Shown here: piece by piece, positions 1 through 9,312 of the stretch
How positions within the stretch are numbered: the stretch's first letter is position 1
Layout of the letters: every line of letters begins with the position of its first letter
From: Candidatus Babelota bacterium
Lineage (GTDB): Bacteria > Babelota > Babeliae > Babelales > Babelaceae
Reading direction: 5' to 3'
Length of the DNA: 19,261 bases
NCBI GenBank assembly: GCA_003174035.1
Contig: PRDV01000008.1
Span: 1-19,261 of the forward strand
Notes under the pieces: model-generated
The model's input: only the letters and a program-made list of their open reading frames with translations
The model's database searches: none
What the model was told of the DNA's origin: nothing
Made by a program: the position numbers and the translations under genes

Positions 1-1
1 C

Positions 2-76
<75 letters not shown>

Positions 77-82
77 GCGTAT

Positions 83-243
83 TCACGCAAAAAATTACTT
101 TTTAAGTATACCAAAAGACCGAAAATATTCAAATGTAGCGTGCTCAAGAGATTTGATCATTTTTTGAAAAATATAAACTTCTTGATTTGGAAGCCAAATG
201 GACAAATGTGTATTCCTTTTTAACTCCTCATTCTCGTATGAGC
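83..243. other. Spacer between tRNA-Thr and the DksA-family gene
   Basis: I see no gene here. Apart from the tRNA promoter it holds a weak 6-bp hairpin (ATTTGG 185-190 / CCAAAT 194-199). On the minus strand the hairpin is followed after a few bases by a T-rich stretch, so it could act as a poor terminator for the tadA operon. Confidence 0.4.
105..132 (-). promoter_or_regulatory. Promoter of the tRNA-Thr gene
   Basis: On the minus strand, TTGAAT (127-132) lies 16 bases upstream of TATACT (105-110). The -10 box is preceded by TGG, making an extended -10 (TGnTATACT). Transcription would start near 98, leaving a leader of about 22 nt before the tRNA. This is seen in sequence only. Confidence 0.6.
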
Positions 244-582
244 TTAAGCCCGTCCTTCCTCAAGCGCTTCCTGACAAGCTAAACAGCGGGTCGCGTTAGG
301 AAAGAGCATGAGACGCTTCTCAGAAATGGGATTACCACATTCAGTACATACGCCGTAGGTCCCGGCATCAAGCATCTCAAGAGCTTTCATAATCATCTGG
401 TATTCATCGAGTTCATTATTATGGAGAGATATTTTTATCTCTTCTAAAGATGATGAAAGCGCTTGATCACCAGTATCCTGCACCTGATCATCTGATACTT
501 TCTCTTTATAGAGCAAAGACATCGCTTCCTCTAGCTCTTGCTTACGATGATGCAGCTGTTCTTTTATCTTTTCGATACTCAC
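244..582 (-). CDS. DksA/TraR-family C4 zinc-finger regulator
   Basis: This 112-residue protein belongs to the DksA/TraR family, which enters the RNA polymerase secondary channel and alters promoter kinetics, often with ppGpp. The N-terminal half is a charged coiled coil. It carries the tip motif DxxDxA (D36, D39, A41), the part that works near the polymerase active site in DksA. The C-terminal zinc finger is intact: C79-x2-C82 and C100-x2-C103. It is shorter than E. coli DksA (151 aa), so it may be a DksA paralogue or a TraR-like minimal form; I leave the symbol blank. Its ATG overlaps the tadA stop by 4 bases, indicating translational coupling, and it is the last gene of a three-gene minus-strand operon. 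Confidence 0.9.
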   Translation of the reverse strand: MSIEKIKEQLHHRKQELEEAMSLLYKEKVSDDQVQDTGDQALSSSLEEIKISLHNNELDEYQMIMKALEMLDAGTYGVCTECGNPISEKRLMLFPNATRCLACQEALEEGRA

Positions 583-1055
583 GTTTCTTTCCTCTTCTTT
601 TTAAAAAATTTCTCTAAGAGCTCTTTTGATTCTTTTTCTAAAATACCTGAAGCAATTCCCTTGATATGTTTTTTGTATAGCTTAGGAAGTATCTCCTTGT
701 CAAGATGATAGCCAAAAATTGGTGATTGTGCACCAAACACGAGTCGTTCAATCCTACTCAATGCTATAAGACCCATGCACATTATACACGGTTCCAATGT
801 CACATACAATGCACAGCCATCTAGGCGCCAATCACCTCTTTTTTTTCCCGCTTTTTCTAGTGCACATAGTTCAGCATGACGGCTTTGAGAGCAATCCACC
901 TCGGTACGGTTGTACCCTCGTGACACTATGATTCCTTCAGAGGAAACAACAACGGCCCCAATAGGAACCTCATCACACTCATAGGCCTTCTGAGCTTGCT
1001 TTAAAGCCTCATGCATAAAATAGGCATCCGTTTTCACGTGTTCCCTACGATTCAA
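579..1055 (-). CDS. tadA: tRNA-specific adenosine deaminase TadA
   Basis: TadA converts adenosine 34 to inosine in tRNA-Arg(ACG), so that one tRNA reads several CGN codons. The 158-aa protein has the cytidine/deoxycytidylate deaminase zinc site: H60-A61-E62 (zinc ligand and proton-shuttling glutamate) and P89-C90-x2-C93. The substrate-pocket segment after PCxxC (residues 94-108) is TadA-like. Length matches the family. The start used lies 11 bases inside the upstream SWIM gene; a later Met (residue 14) is a possible alternative, since the family core begins about there. It overlaps the DksA-family gene by 4 bases at the other end. The lysine-rich C-terminus is ordinary for AT-rich genomes. 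Confidence 0.95.
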   Translation of the reverse strand: MNRREHVKTDAYFMHEALKQAQKAYECDEVPIGAVVVSSEGIIVSRGYNRTEVDCSQSRHAELCALEKAGKKRGDWRLDGCALYVTLEPCIMCMGLIALSRIERLVFGAQSPIFGYHLDKEILPKLYKKHIKGIASGILEKESKELLEKFFKKKRKET

Positions 1056-1470
1056 TCATACAGGGATCGCATCCTAAAAAACTATCAGGATAGAGATCAA
1101 CCATTTTTTCTAGCAACTTTATTAACTCATCCTTGCCCATCATACGCAGCTGCCGTGACCATTCACCCCGATCGGGTATCTGGGTCTCGCTATCTAACCA
1201 CAAAAGCAGCAACGCGGCGATATGTTTACAAGGAGCCGTCCGATTTGTATAACATGTGCAACAAGAATTCGCAATACCTCTATTATCAAAAAGTATCCGA
1301 ACACAATAACTTGGACTGGTTGAGCCCTCACAAATACCTTTTAATACAGACCATTCACGATAAAATACATAGAAGGGTTGTTGACTGAGAAATTCTTTGG
1401 CAGATTGATACGTAGGCAACCCACAATAATCAATCACCCGCGATTTCTCAATACGCGGCAATGAAATCAT
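1045..1470 (-). CDS. SWIM zinc-finger protein
   Basis: This 141-aa protein has a SWIM-type zinc finger: C71-x-C73-x7-C81-x-H83 followed by a leucine-rich helix, the CxCx(n)CxH pattern of the family. SWIM domains bind nucleic acids or partner proteins; the specific role of this one is unknown. The rest is unrecognised, and cysteines near the C-terminus (about 134 and 137) may be incidental. The ATG follows GGAGAAAG at a good distance. It is the first gene of the operon SWIM-tadA-dksA-like; its 3' end overlaps tadA by 11 bases in another frame, so the three are probably co-translated. Sure of the zinc-finger call, not of any function. Confidence 0.8.
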   Translation of the reverse strand: MISLPRIEKSRVIDYCGLPTYQSAKEFLSQQPFYVFYREWSVLKGICEGSTSPSYCVRILFDNRGIANSCCTCYTNRTAPCKHIAALLLLWLDSETQIPDRGEWSRQLRMMGKDELIKLLEKMVDLYPDSFLGCDPCMIES

Positions 1471-1832
1471 CTCTTTCTCCAGTAAATGATTCTAAGCAGC
1501 TTTCTCTGCTTATATAATGATTATTTCCACGCAATTGCCCTCTCCCTTCCAGAGGCAATTACTCTCTTCAAGTGTAAGGAAGCAGTCGTTCAAAAGTAAA
1601 GGGTTTTTAAAAAAATCTTCTTGAGTTATTTTTACAAACTCAAACCACACCACCCAAGAAAGATATAGTCATATTTTTTTGAATTTATTGACAATCAGAA
1701 TGTCTTGTTGCTACAATCAAAAGTGATTAGCCTGCCAGTATTGTTAAAGCGAAGAAAGAAGAAACAAAAGACCCCAAAGGGCCAGATTGAAAAAAATCAT
1801 AGTAACAAACTAAAATACTTAGGAGTAACAAC
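1471..1832. other. Divergent intergenic control region
   Basis: About 360 bases separate the divergent SWIM operon and the secreted ankyrin-like gene. I see an 18-base hairpin in the minus-strand leader (AAGCAG 1494-1499 / CTGCTT 1506-1511), next to a possible minus-strand -10 (TATATA, 1511-1516). There is a 7-bp inverted repeat with one bulged base (AATTGCC 1533-1539 / GGCAATT 1554-1560) and another (TTGAGTT 1621-1627 / AACTCAA 1637-1643). A consensus plus-strand promoter lies at 1688-1717. No convincing gene is present. Confidence 0.55.
1688..1717 (+). promoter_or_regulatory. Strong sigma-70-type promoter for the gene at 1833
   Basis: A perfect TTGACA (1688-1693) is followed after 18 bases by TACAAT (1712-1717). 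Transcription would start near 1724, giving an untranslated leader of about 110 nt that is A-rich and purine-rich. The downstream start has AGGAG at 1821-1825, 7 bases before the ATG. Confidence 0.75.
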
Positions 1833-2777
1833 ATGATCTCTCTACGATTACCCATTCTAGCACTCGCATGCCTCACGGCTACCAGTTATTTTCAAGAAGC
1901 TTTTAGTATGGAATCCAAGGCAAAATCTAATTTTGAAAAACTCAAAGATGCGATAGATAAAAACTTTACCGATGAAGTTGAAGCCCTTTTGAAAACCATA
2001 CGTCTTAAAGACTTAAGATTGGATGAACAGATTGCCCTTTTTGATCGGGCACTTACTACAGCATCTATCCAGACCATGGGAGGACCCAACGAGTTCGGAC
2101 CCCTTAAAAAACTCATTGACGCAGGAATAGCGATTGATTATGGATCGCTCGGTAAAATAAAGAACCCCGCAGTGCTTGATTATATTATTTCAGCTCCAAC
2201 ATCGAATTTAGGTTCTATCCTATATATGCTCTCTAAAATGTCGCCCCATGTGCTTACACAATTCGTTGCAGAACGAGATAAAGCGCAAGCTTTAGCAACT
2301 TCCATTAAAGAAGAATTAATAAGGCTCGTAAATCTTCCAGAAGATAAAATCACCACGAAGGATCTCCAATGGATAGAGCAAAATATCGGACGCATATCTC
2401 TGCCCGAATTTGCATACGGTGAAAATCTTTTGCACCGAGCATTTGCAAACCAAAATTGGAAGTTTGCTGAACTACTCTTACGATCAAGATTGCGACTTAG
2501 AAGCTTTGCTAACAAACAAGGAGATACTCCTCTCGAACTGGCCTACGGTTTATTTTCCACCTCTCAACCTTTCCTCGATTTTATTGAAAAAGGCAAAAGA
2601 GAAGGTTTTATTACAGAGCAAGAAATAAATGAAGCTAAAGCAAAGATCGCAAGCTTTCATCAGGCAAGATTAGCATCAATGCAACATTCGCTTGAAAAGG
2701 AAGAACTCAAAAAAGAACAAGAGCAAGCGAAAGAACAGGAAAAAGAAAAGAAAGAAATAAGAAAGACCAAAGAATAA
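1833..2777 (+). CDS. Secreted protein with degenerate ankyrin-like repeats and coiled-coil tail
   Basis: This 314-aa protein begins with a signal peptide: a hydrophobic core at residues 4-18 and an export cleavage site around residues 23-26. An ankyrin-like helix-turn-helix is clearest at residues 197-238 (G-x-N-L-L-H-x-A-F, then N-K-Q-G-D-T-P-L-E-L-A). A weaker one is around 85-105. Residues 282-314 are almost entirely E, K and Q and should form a coiled coil. It is exported, likely to the periplasm or outside. Ankyrin repeats mediate protein contacts, and secreted versions are common in bacteria living inside protists; a host-directed role is inference. It has its own consensus promoter and a good ribosome binding site, and ends 80 bases before gyrB. 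Confidence 0.75.
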   Translation: MISLRLPILALACLTATSYFQEAFSMESKAKSNFEKLKDAIDKNFTDEVEALLKTIRLKDLRLDEQIALFDRALTTASIQTMGGPNEFGPLKKLIDAGIAIDYGSLGKIKNPAVLDYIISAPTSNLGSILYMLSKMSPHVLTQFVAERDKAQALATSIKEELIRLVNLPEDKITTKDLQWIEQNIGRISLPEFAYGENLLHRAFANQNWKFAELLLRSRLRLRSFANKQGDTPLELAYGLFSTSQPFLDFIEKGKREGFITEQEINEAKAKIASFHQARLASMQHSLEKEELKKEQEQAKEQEKEKKEIRKTKE

Positions 2778-2785
2778 CAAGCTAA

Positions 2786-5305
<2,520 letters not shown>

Positions 5306-6358
5306 GTGGATGACCAAACTACTCATGATAAAAAAATAAAGGCTCTTGATCAACTGCATTCTGCACAAATTGAAAAGAAAGTCTTTAATAAGACCTCTAA
5401 TTCATTTGAACAACGCGTTGCAGATCTTATTACAAAAAAAGAGCTTATCAAGCACGATAGCACAATTATTGTGGGACTTTCAGGTGGCCCCGACTCAGTA
5501 TGCTTGCTGATTCTTCTCAAAAAATGGCAAGAGCAGTTACGACTCAATCTCATTGCTGCCCACCTCGATCATGGTTGGCGCGCAAGATCAGCACAAGATG
5601 CTCTTTTTTGCAAAGAGTTCTCTCATCAGATCGGGGTTCCATTTGAAGGAGCCCAGGCACATGAGATTATAGTACAAAAAAAATATAATGGCTCAAAGGA
5701 AGAACAGGGCCGCTTACTCAGACGCCAATTCTTTAAAATACTTGCCCAGAAGCATACTGCGTCCGTCATTGCTTTAGGGCATCATCAAGATGATCAACAA
5801 GAAACATTTCTGTTGCGTATGATTCGAGGTGCAAGCATTGCAGGTCTTGCAAGCATGAGACCAAAAGATGGCCTGTATATCAGACCGCTTTTAGGAGTCT
5901 ATAAACAGGAGATTATTGCTTATCTCTCACAAGAGCAGGCGGCTTTTCTCCATGATGAAACAAACGATGATAAGAGTTTTTTACGCAATGCCTTGCGCCA
6001 TACCGTACTCCCTGCGCTAAAAAATTGTGATACACGCTTTGATCTGAATTTCTCCAAAATGATTGATCACATCCAACAGACGGATGATTTTCTGGATCGC
6101 TTAGCACACGCGAGGCTTACGGAGCTATATAACAATGATGCTCAGGGAATAAACTATAATGAACTCCTGGGAACAGATAGCTTTCTGCATCACCGGATTA
6201 TTCTTCTTTGGATGCGCAAAGCTGGTGTCCCTTTTACCCCATCCACTGCTTTTTTTGATGAAATTTTGCGTTTTATACGGTCGGGCACGTCGCGGCATGC
6301 AATTTCTCCTTCATGGTACCTAGAAAAGAAAAAGGAAATCGTAACAATCATTTTTTAA
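5306..6358 (+). CDS. tilS: tRNA(Ile)-lysidine synthase
   Basis: TilS uses ATP and lysine to convert C34 of tRNA-Ile(CAU) to lysidine, switching it from AUG to AUA decoding. The 350-aa protein has the PP-loop SGGPDS (59-64), HLDHG (86-90), the family block G-H-H-Q-D-D-Q-Q-E-T (158-167) and D-E-T-N (217-220) followed by R-N-x-L-R. It is shorter than E. coli TilS (about 430 aa) and so resembles the short form lacking most of the C-terminal tRNA-binding part. The start is a GTG on the very next base after the gyrB TAA, without an obvious Shine-Dalgarno, so it probably depends on re-initiation after gyrB. The first 30 or so residues are an extension before the conserved core; no in-frame ATG exists until far into the gene. 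Confidence 0.94.
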   Translation: MDDQTTHDKKIKALDQLHSAQIEKKVFNKTSNSFEQRVADLITKKELIKHDSTIIVGLSGGPDSVCLLILLKKWQEQLRLNLIAAHLDHGWRARSAQDALFCKEFSHQIGVPFEGAQAHEIIVQKKYNGSKEEQGRLLRRQFFKILAQKHTASVIALGHHQDDQQETFLLRMIRGASIAGLASMRPKDGLYIRPLLGVYKQEIIAYLSQEQAAFLHDETNDDKSFLRNALRHTVLPALKNCDTRFDLNFSKMIDHIQQTDDFLDRLAHARLTELYNNDAQGINYNELLGTDSFLHHRIILLWMRKAGVPFTPSTAFFDEILRFIRSGTSRHAISPSWYLEKKKEIVTIIF

Positions 6359-6396
6359 CTTTGACCTCTTTTTCTTCTTTTTTGCGCGCTTTACTT
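6348..6396 (-). pseudogene. Out-of-frame remnant tail of the MYND/J-like gene
   Basis: After the TAA at 6397-6399 the DNA still encodes, in another frame, a tail containing ARKKEEKEVK and ending at TGA (6348-6350). The paralogue's tail contains ARKKEKKEVK, and the two DNA segments match closely (6360-6391 against 9377-9408). Losing one A from the A9 run (6400-6408) would join it to the MYND finger. Whether this is a mutation, a sequencing error or programmed slippage cannot be decided here. The restored frame would overlap the end of tilS by 11 bases. Confidence 0.6.
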
Positions 6397-9276
6397 TTAT
6401 TTTTTTTTGCTGCAATCACCCTTGTGAGAACGCCATCCAGCTTTTTGGCATTCACGACTACAGTAAAATACCGTTTTACAAGCATCGCACGTCTTCAGAT
6501 TTTCTTTCTTTGAGCATTGCTCACATTGCGGTGCAAGAAGGAATCTATGTCGCACTTTACCTGACGATGAAGTAGATTTTTCTTGGGCGTCTCCTTTTTG
6601 CTCCGTTTTTTTGAGACCTTCTTCCTCTATTTCCAATGCTTTTTTAAGATAATTGAGCTTATTAACATCCCACACTGTTCTTTCTCCTTCAATATCTAGC
6701 AGCTTACTGTGCATCTGTTTAAGGGCAGCATGTGGAATCTTTTCAATGGTTTTTTTTATGAAATCTACATCAGTTTGTGCGATAATATCAATAAAATCAT
6801 TAGCTTGGTCATTTATGAATGCTATATTCGCACCCTTAGCAATAAGCAATGCGATCATTTGTAGCACTTTTTCATACCCGAGCCGCTTTCCTAAATTCAT
6901 TGCGGCGATATACAAAAGAGGCGTGCATAATCCATAAGAGTTATTGGTAAGAATAGTATCTACAGCCATACCGTCAGAAAGCAATTTTTCAATGTTGATA
7001 AGATCTGCCTTGTCAAGGAACTCCATCATGGAATGAACATTTTGCGACCTTGACGATTTCCTCAGGGTATCCCAATATTGATACCATGCTACCGGTGTTG
7101 CTTTTTTTAAAAGTTCCGAATCATATTTCTTGCGTAGCAGTTCATCGCCCAAGTTTAAAAATGCGTCTTCGAGTTTATTTTGTAATCGATGTGCTGCATC
7201 TTCTATTGTTGCCTTTCGGGCATCAGGTGGAATATGTAATAGCGTGCAGTACGGAAACGGATCTTCCGTTAGTTTTTCACGAAATCTTTGCTTTTGCACC
7301 GCATCAAATTCGCTCCGTTGTTCTGGATCAGTCAATACGGCAATAGCAGTTCTTAATTCTTCACATTTTGCTCTATACGCGCTGCCGATTTCCTCCAATG
7401 TAGCATCAGACATCACTCCTAAAAGTGCGTATCCGTTATGTACCAACGGCACAACGATTTCTAATTTTCTGCCATCAGGACAATCAAATATAAAATGTCC
7501 CTTATTTTTTTTTAAACATTTCTCAATAGGAACCATGCTTCTTCTAAGCACCTCTAAATCACGCTCTTCAAAAACCAATTCTTCATCTATTGGATGTGCT
7601 ATACATCGTATCAAAGCAGCTTGATATCTTAGATCAGCTTCAGCTGCAGCTTCGCTCCTCTGTTGATCAATTTCAGCATCATATTTTTTTCGGGAATCCT
7701 CATGAGTAAGTATGTTAGAAATATGTATCAATTTTTGTCGCATTTTATTCGCATGAATCCGTATTACTTTCTCACTAGCATCGCTACGAACATCCAAAAG
7801 AGTATAATAGTATAATGCATCAAAGTCTCCTAACCATCGGCACTCTCTCTGGCCATCATCATAACTCGTGCGCTTTTTTTGATCGGTCAACGTAGTAACC
7901 GCCCGATCTATTTCTTGCTTCTTGGCATAGAGTTTTTCTTTGATTGTTCCTGTATCTGTTTTATCATTCACCCCCAATAATTGATAGTAGGTAGGCGGAA
8001 TAGGTATAGTAGTTTTGAAAATAGTACGATCAGGTAATTCATGTTCGTATGTTACTTCATGCGTTTCCACAAACCGCCGATACGTACAAGGCTCTAATCT
8101 TACGTTTTCCTTCGCAACAATGAGATCCAAGGATTTTCGTTGAATTATTTTAACAAATTTCAGCACTTTATCTTCTACTTTATCTACAGTCGATGTTATA
8201 TCAGTATTAAGCTCCTTTTTCTCGGTTGAAACTATTGGGTAATTTTTTTCACCAAAGTTGCTGTCAGTTTTAACTTCCTTTTTTTCCGTTAATTTGAGAC
8301 CTTTCTTTGCTTGTACGATTTTTGTAATAAGGCTAAGTTTATTTCCAACCCAGATGGTTCTTGATGTGACAGGAATCTGTTCTCCTATTTTTTGTAGGTG
8401 TTCGAGAGCAGCAAGAGTACATTTTTCAATGGCTCTTTCTATGAAATCTACATCTGGACTATTATGTGCGATAATATCAATAAAGTCATAACCCTTGTCA
8501 TTTATGAATACTATGCTTGCGCCCCTATCAATAAGCATTTCAATCATTTGCAGGGCCTTTTCATTCCCAACCTGTTGTTTTAAATTCATTGCAGCGATAT
8601 AGGTGAGAGCCGTACAAAGTCCGAAAGACGTGTTAGTAAGAATAGTATCGACATACAGTCCTTCTGAGAGCATTCTTTCAATATTGATAAAATCCGCCTT
8701 ATCAATGAATCCTAACATTGCATCAGCATTTGGCGATCTTGGTCCTTTCCGCGAAACTTCCCAAAATTTATCGAGTGCTTGAGCTTTTGCTTCTCGTAGC
8801 CTTAAAGCTTCATATTGTTTTCGAGACTTCTCATCGCCCACATCATCAAATGCGCGATCCAATTTTTGCTGTACTGCGCGTGCCGCATCTTTTACAGTTT
8901 CACCTTTCGCATCAGGCGCAATATGTAATAGCGTACAATACGGAAAAGGATCTTTAGCCTCGTTGGCGAGAACTCTTTTTCTTTGCGCAGCATCAAATTT
9001 ATTCCGTTTTAATGGATCATTCAAAAGAGCAACTGCAGACTTTAATTCTTCAGTTCTTGCATGATAGGCTTGACTGATTTCCTCTTGCGTAGCGTTTACG
9101 GCCACTCCCAAGATTGCATATGCATCATCTGATATAATGATTTCCATTTTTGTGCCATTTGGAGAGTCAAATACATACTGTCTTTCACTTTGCTGTATAT
9201 TTTTCTCCATAGAAAATGCTGTTGTAACAATACAGGCCAGCATGGTAATAAAACAAAGCATTTTTTTTAGATTCAT
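6397..9276 (-). CDS. Giant secreted protein: mini-J modules, ankyrin blocks, C-terminal MYND zinc finger
   Basis: No known family fits the whole 959-aa protein. An export signal covers residues 1-23. It has six short J-domain-like modules in pairs (52-96, 111-158, 429-474, 487-534, 613-660, 673-720). Each keeps the LLGV / EEIxxAY and DPxxR-x-x-F/Y-D parts, but the loop that carries HPD in true J proteins is absent. Two ankyrin-type blocks (183-325, 745-885) follow the first and third pairs. Each pair is preceded by an FDxPDG-like strand. The end is a full MYND finger: C918, C921, C930, C933, C939, C943, H951, C955. The start is taken at 9276, not the in-frame ATG at 9291, because AAGGAG lies between them, six bases before 9276. 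It is downstream of its paralogue by 36 bases, in an operon. An A9 run just before the stop hides a conserved lysine-rich tail in another frame. Likely a host-interaction or scaffold protein; inference only. Confidence 0.8.
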   Translation of the reverse strand: MNLKKMLCFITMLACIVTTAFSMEKNIQQSERQYVFDSPNGTKMEIIISDDAYAILGVAVNATQEEISQAYHARTEELKSAVALLNDPLKRNKFDAAQRKRVLANEAKDPFPYCTLLHIAPDAKGETVKDAARAVQQKLDRAFDDVGDEKSRKQYEALRLREAKAQALDKFWEVSRKGPRSPNADAMLGFIDKADFINIERMLSEGLYVDTILTNTSFGLCTALTYIAAMNLKQQVGNEKALQMIEMLIDRGASIVFINDKGYDFIDIIAHNSPDVDFIERAIEKCTLAALEHLQKIGEQIPVTSRTIWVGNKLSLITKIVQAKKGLKLTEKKEVKTDSNFGEKNYPIVSTEKKELNTDITSTVDKVEDKVLKFVKIIQRKSLDLIVAKENVRLEPCTYRRFVETHEVTYEHELPDRTIFKTTIPIPPTYYQLLGVNDKTDTGTIKEKLYAKKQEIDRAVTTLTDQKKRTSYDDGQRECRWLGDFDALYYYTLLDVRSDASEKVIRIHANKMRQKLIHISNILTHEDSRKKYDAEIDQQRSEAAAEADLRYQAALIRCIAHPIDEELVFEERDLEVLRRSMVPIEKCLKKNKGHFIFDCPDGRKLEIVVPLVHNGYALLGVMSDATLEEIGSAYRAKCEELRTAIAVLTDPEQRSEFDAVQKQRFREKLTEDPFPYCTLLHIPPDARKATIEDAAHRLQNKLEDAFLNLGDELLRKKYDSELLKKATPVAWYQYWDTLRKSSRSQNVHSMMEFLDKADLINIEKLLSDGMAVDTILTNNSYGLCTPLLYIAAMNLGKRLGYEKVLQMIALLIAKGANIAFINDQANDFIDIIAQTDVDFIKKTIEKIPHAALKQMHSKLLDIEGERTVWDVNKLNYLKKALEIEEEGLKKTEQKGDAQEKSTSSSGKVRHRFLLAPQCEQCSKKENLKTCDACKTVFYCSRECQKAGWRSHKGDCSKKK
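6601..7500 (-). repeat. J-J-ankyrin repeat unit, copy 2 (same gene)
   Basis: Third J pair and second ankyrin block of the MYND protein. It begins with an FDCPDGRK strand and ends with the words EGLKKTEQ, shared with the paralogue's C-terminal unit. It seems closer to copy 3 near its end, and closer to copy 1 in its J pair (both have DPFPYCTLLHI). Confidence 0.75.
8272..9183 (-). repeat. J-J-ankyrin repeat unit, copy 1
   Basis: One of three long copies of the same coding module: FDxPxGxK strand, two mini-J modules, then an ankyrin block with the words VDTILTN, YIAAMNL and IDIIAH. The others are at 6601-7500 and 9499-10407. Similarity is visible at the DNA level around the segment encoding VDTILT (gtaagaatagtatc on the plus strand). 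Confidence 0.75.
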
Positions 9277-9312
9277 AAGGAACTCCTTCATGGTTTGGAA
9301 AACTAGTAACGA

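Noticed and set aside
1011..1388. Plus-strand 125-codon frame opposite the SWIM gene and tadA
   Set aside because: It is antisense to two genes with recognised zinc motifs, and its product resembles nothing.
1471..1832. Possible CRISPR, riboswitch or small RNA in the long spacer
   Set aside because: No regular direct repeats and no recognisable riboswitch core; the short hairpins are isolated.
1723..1836. A 37-codon basic reading frame (GTG at 1723 to TGA at 1834) in the leader of the ankyrin-like gene, overlapping its ATG
   Set aside because: No ribosome binding site, start on a rare codon at the likely transcription start, and an A-rich stretch can stay open by chance. It would need conservation in relatives to be believed.
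7130..7624. Plus-strand 164-codon frame inside the MYND/J-like gene
   Set aside because: Shadow of the repeat-rich coding strand; Ser/Phe-rich composition as expected from the reverse of Lys/Glu-rich code.
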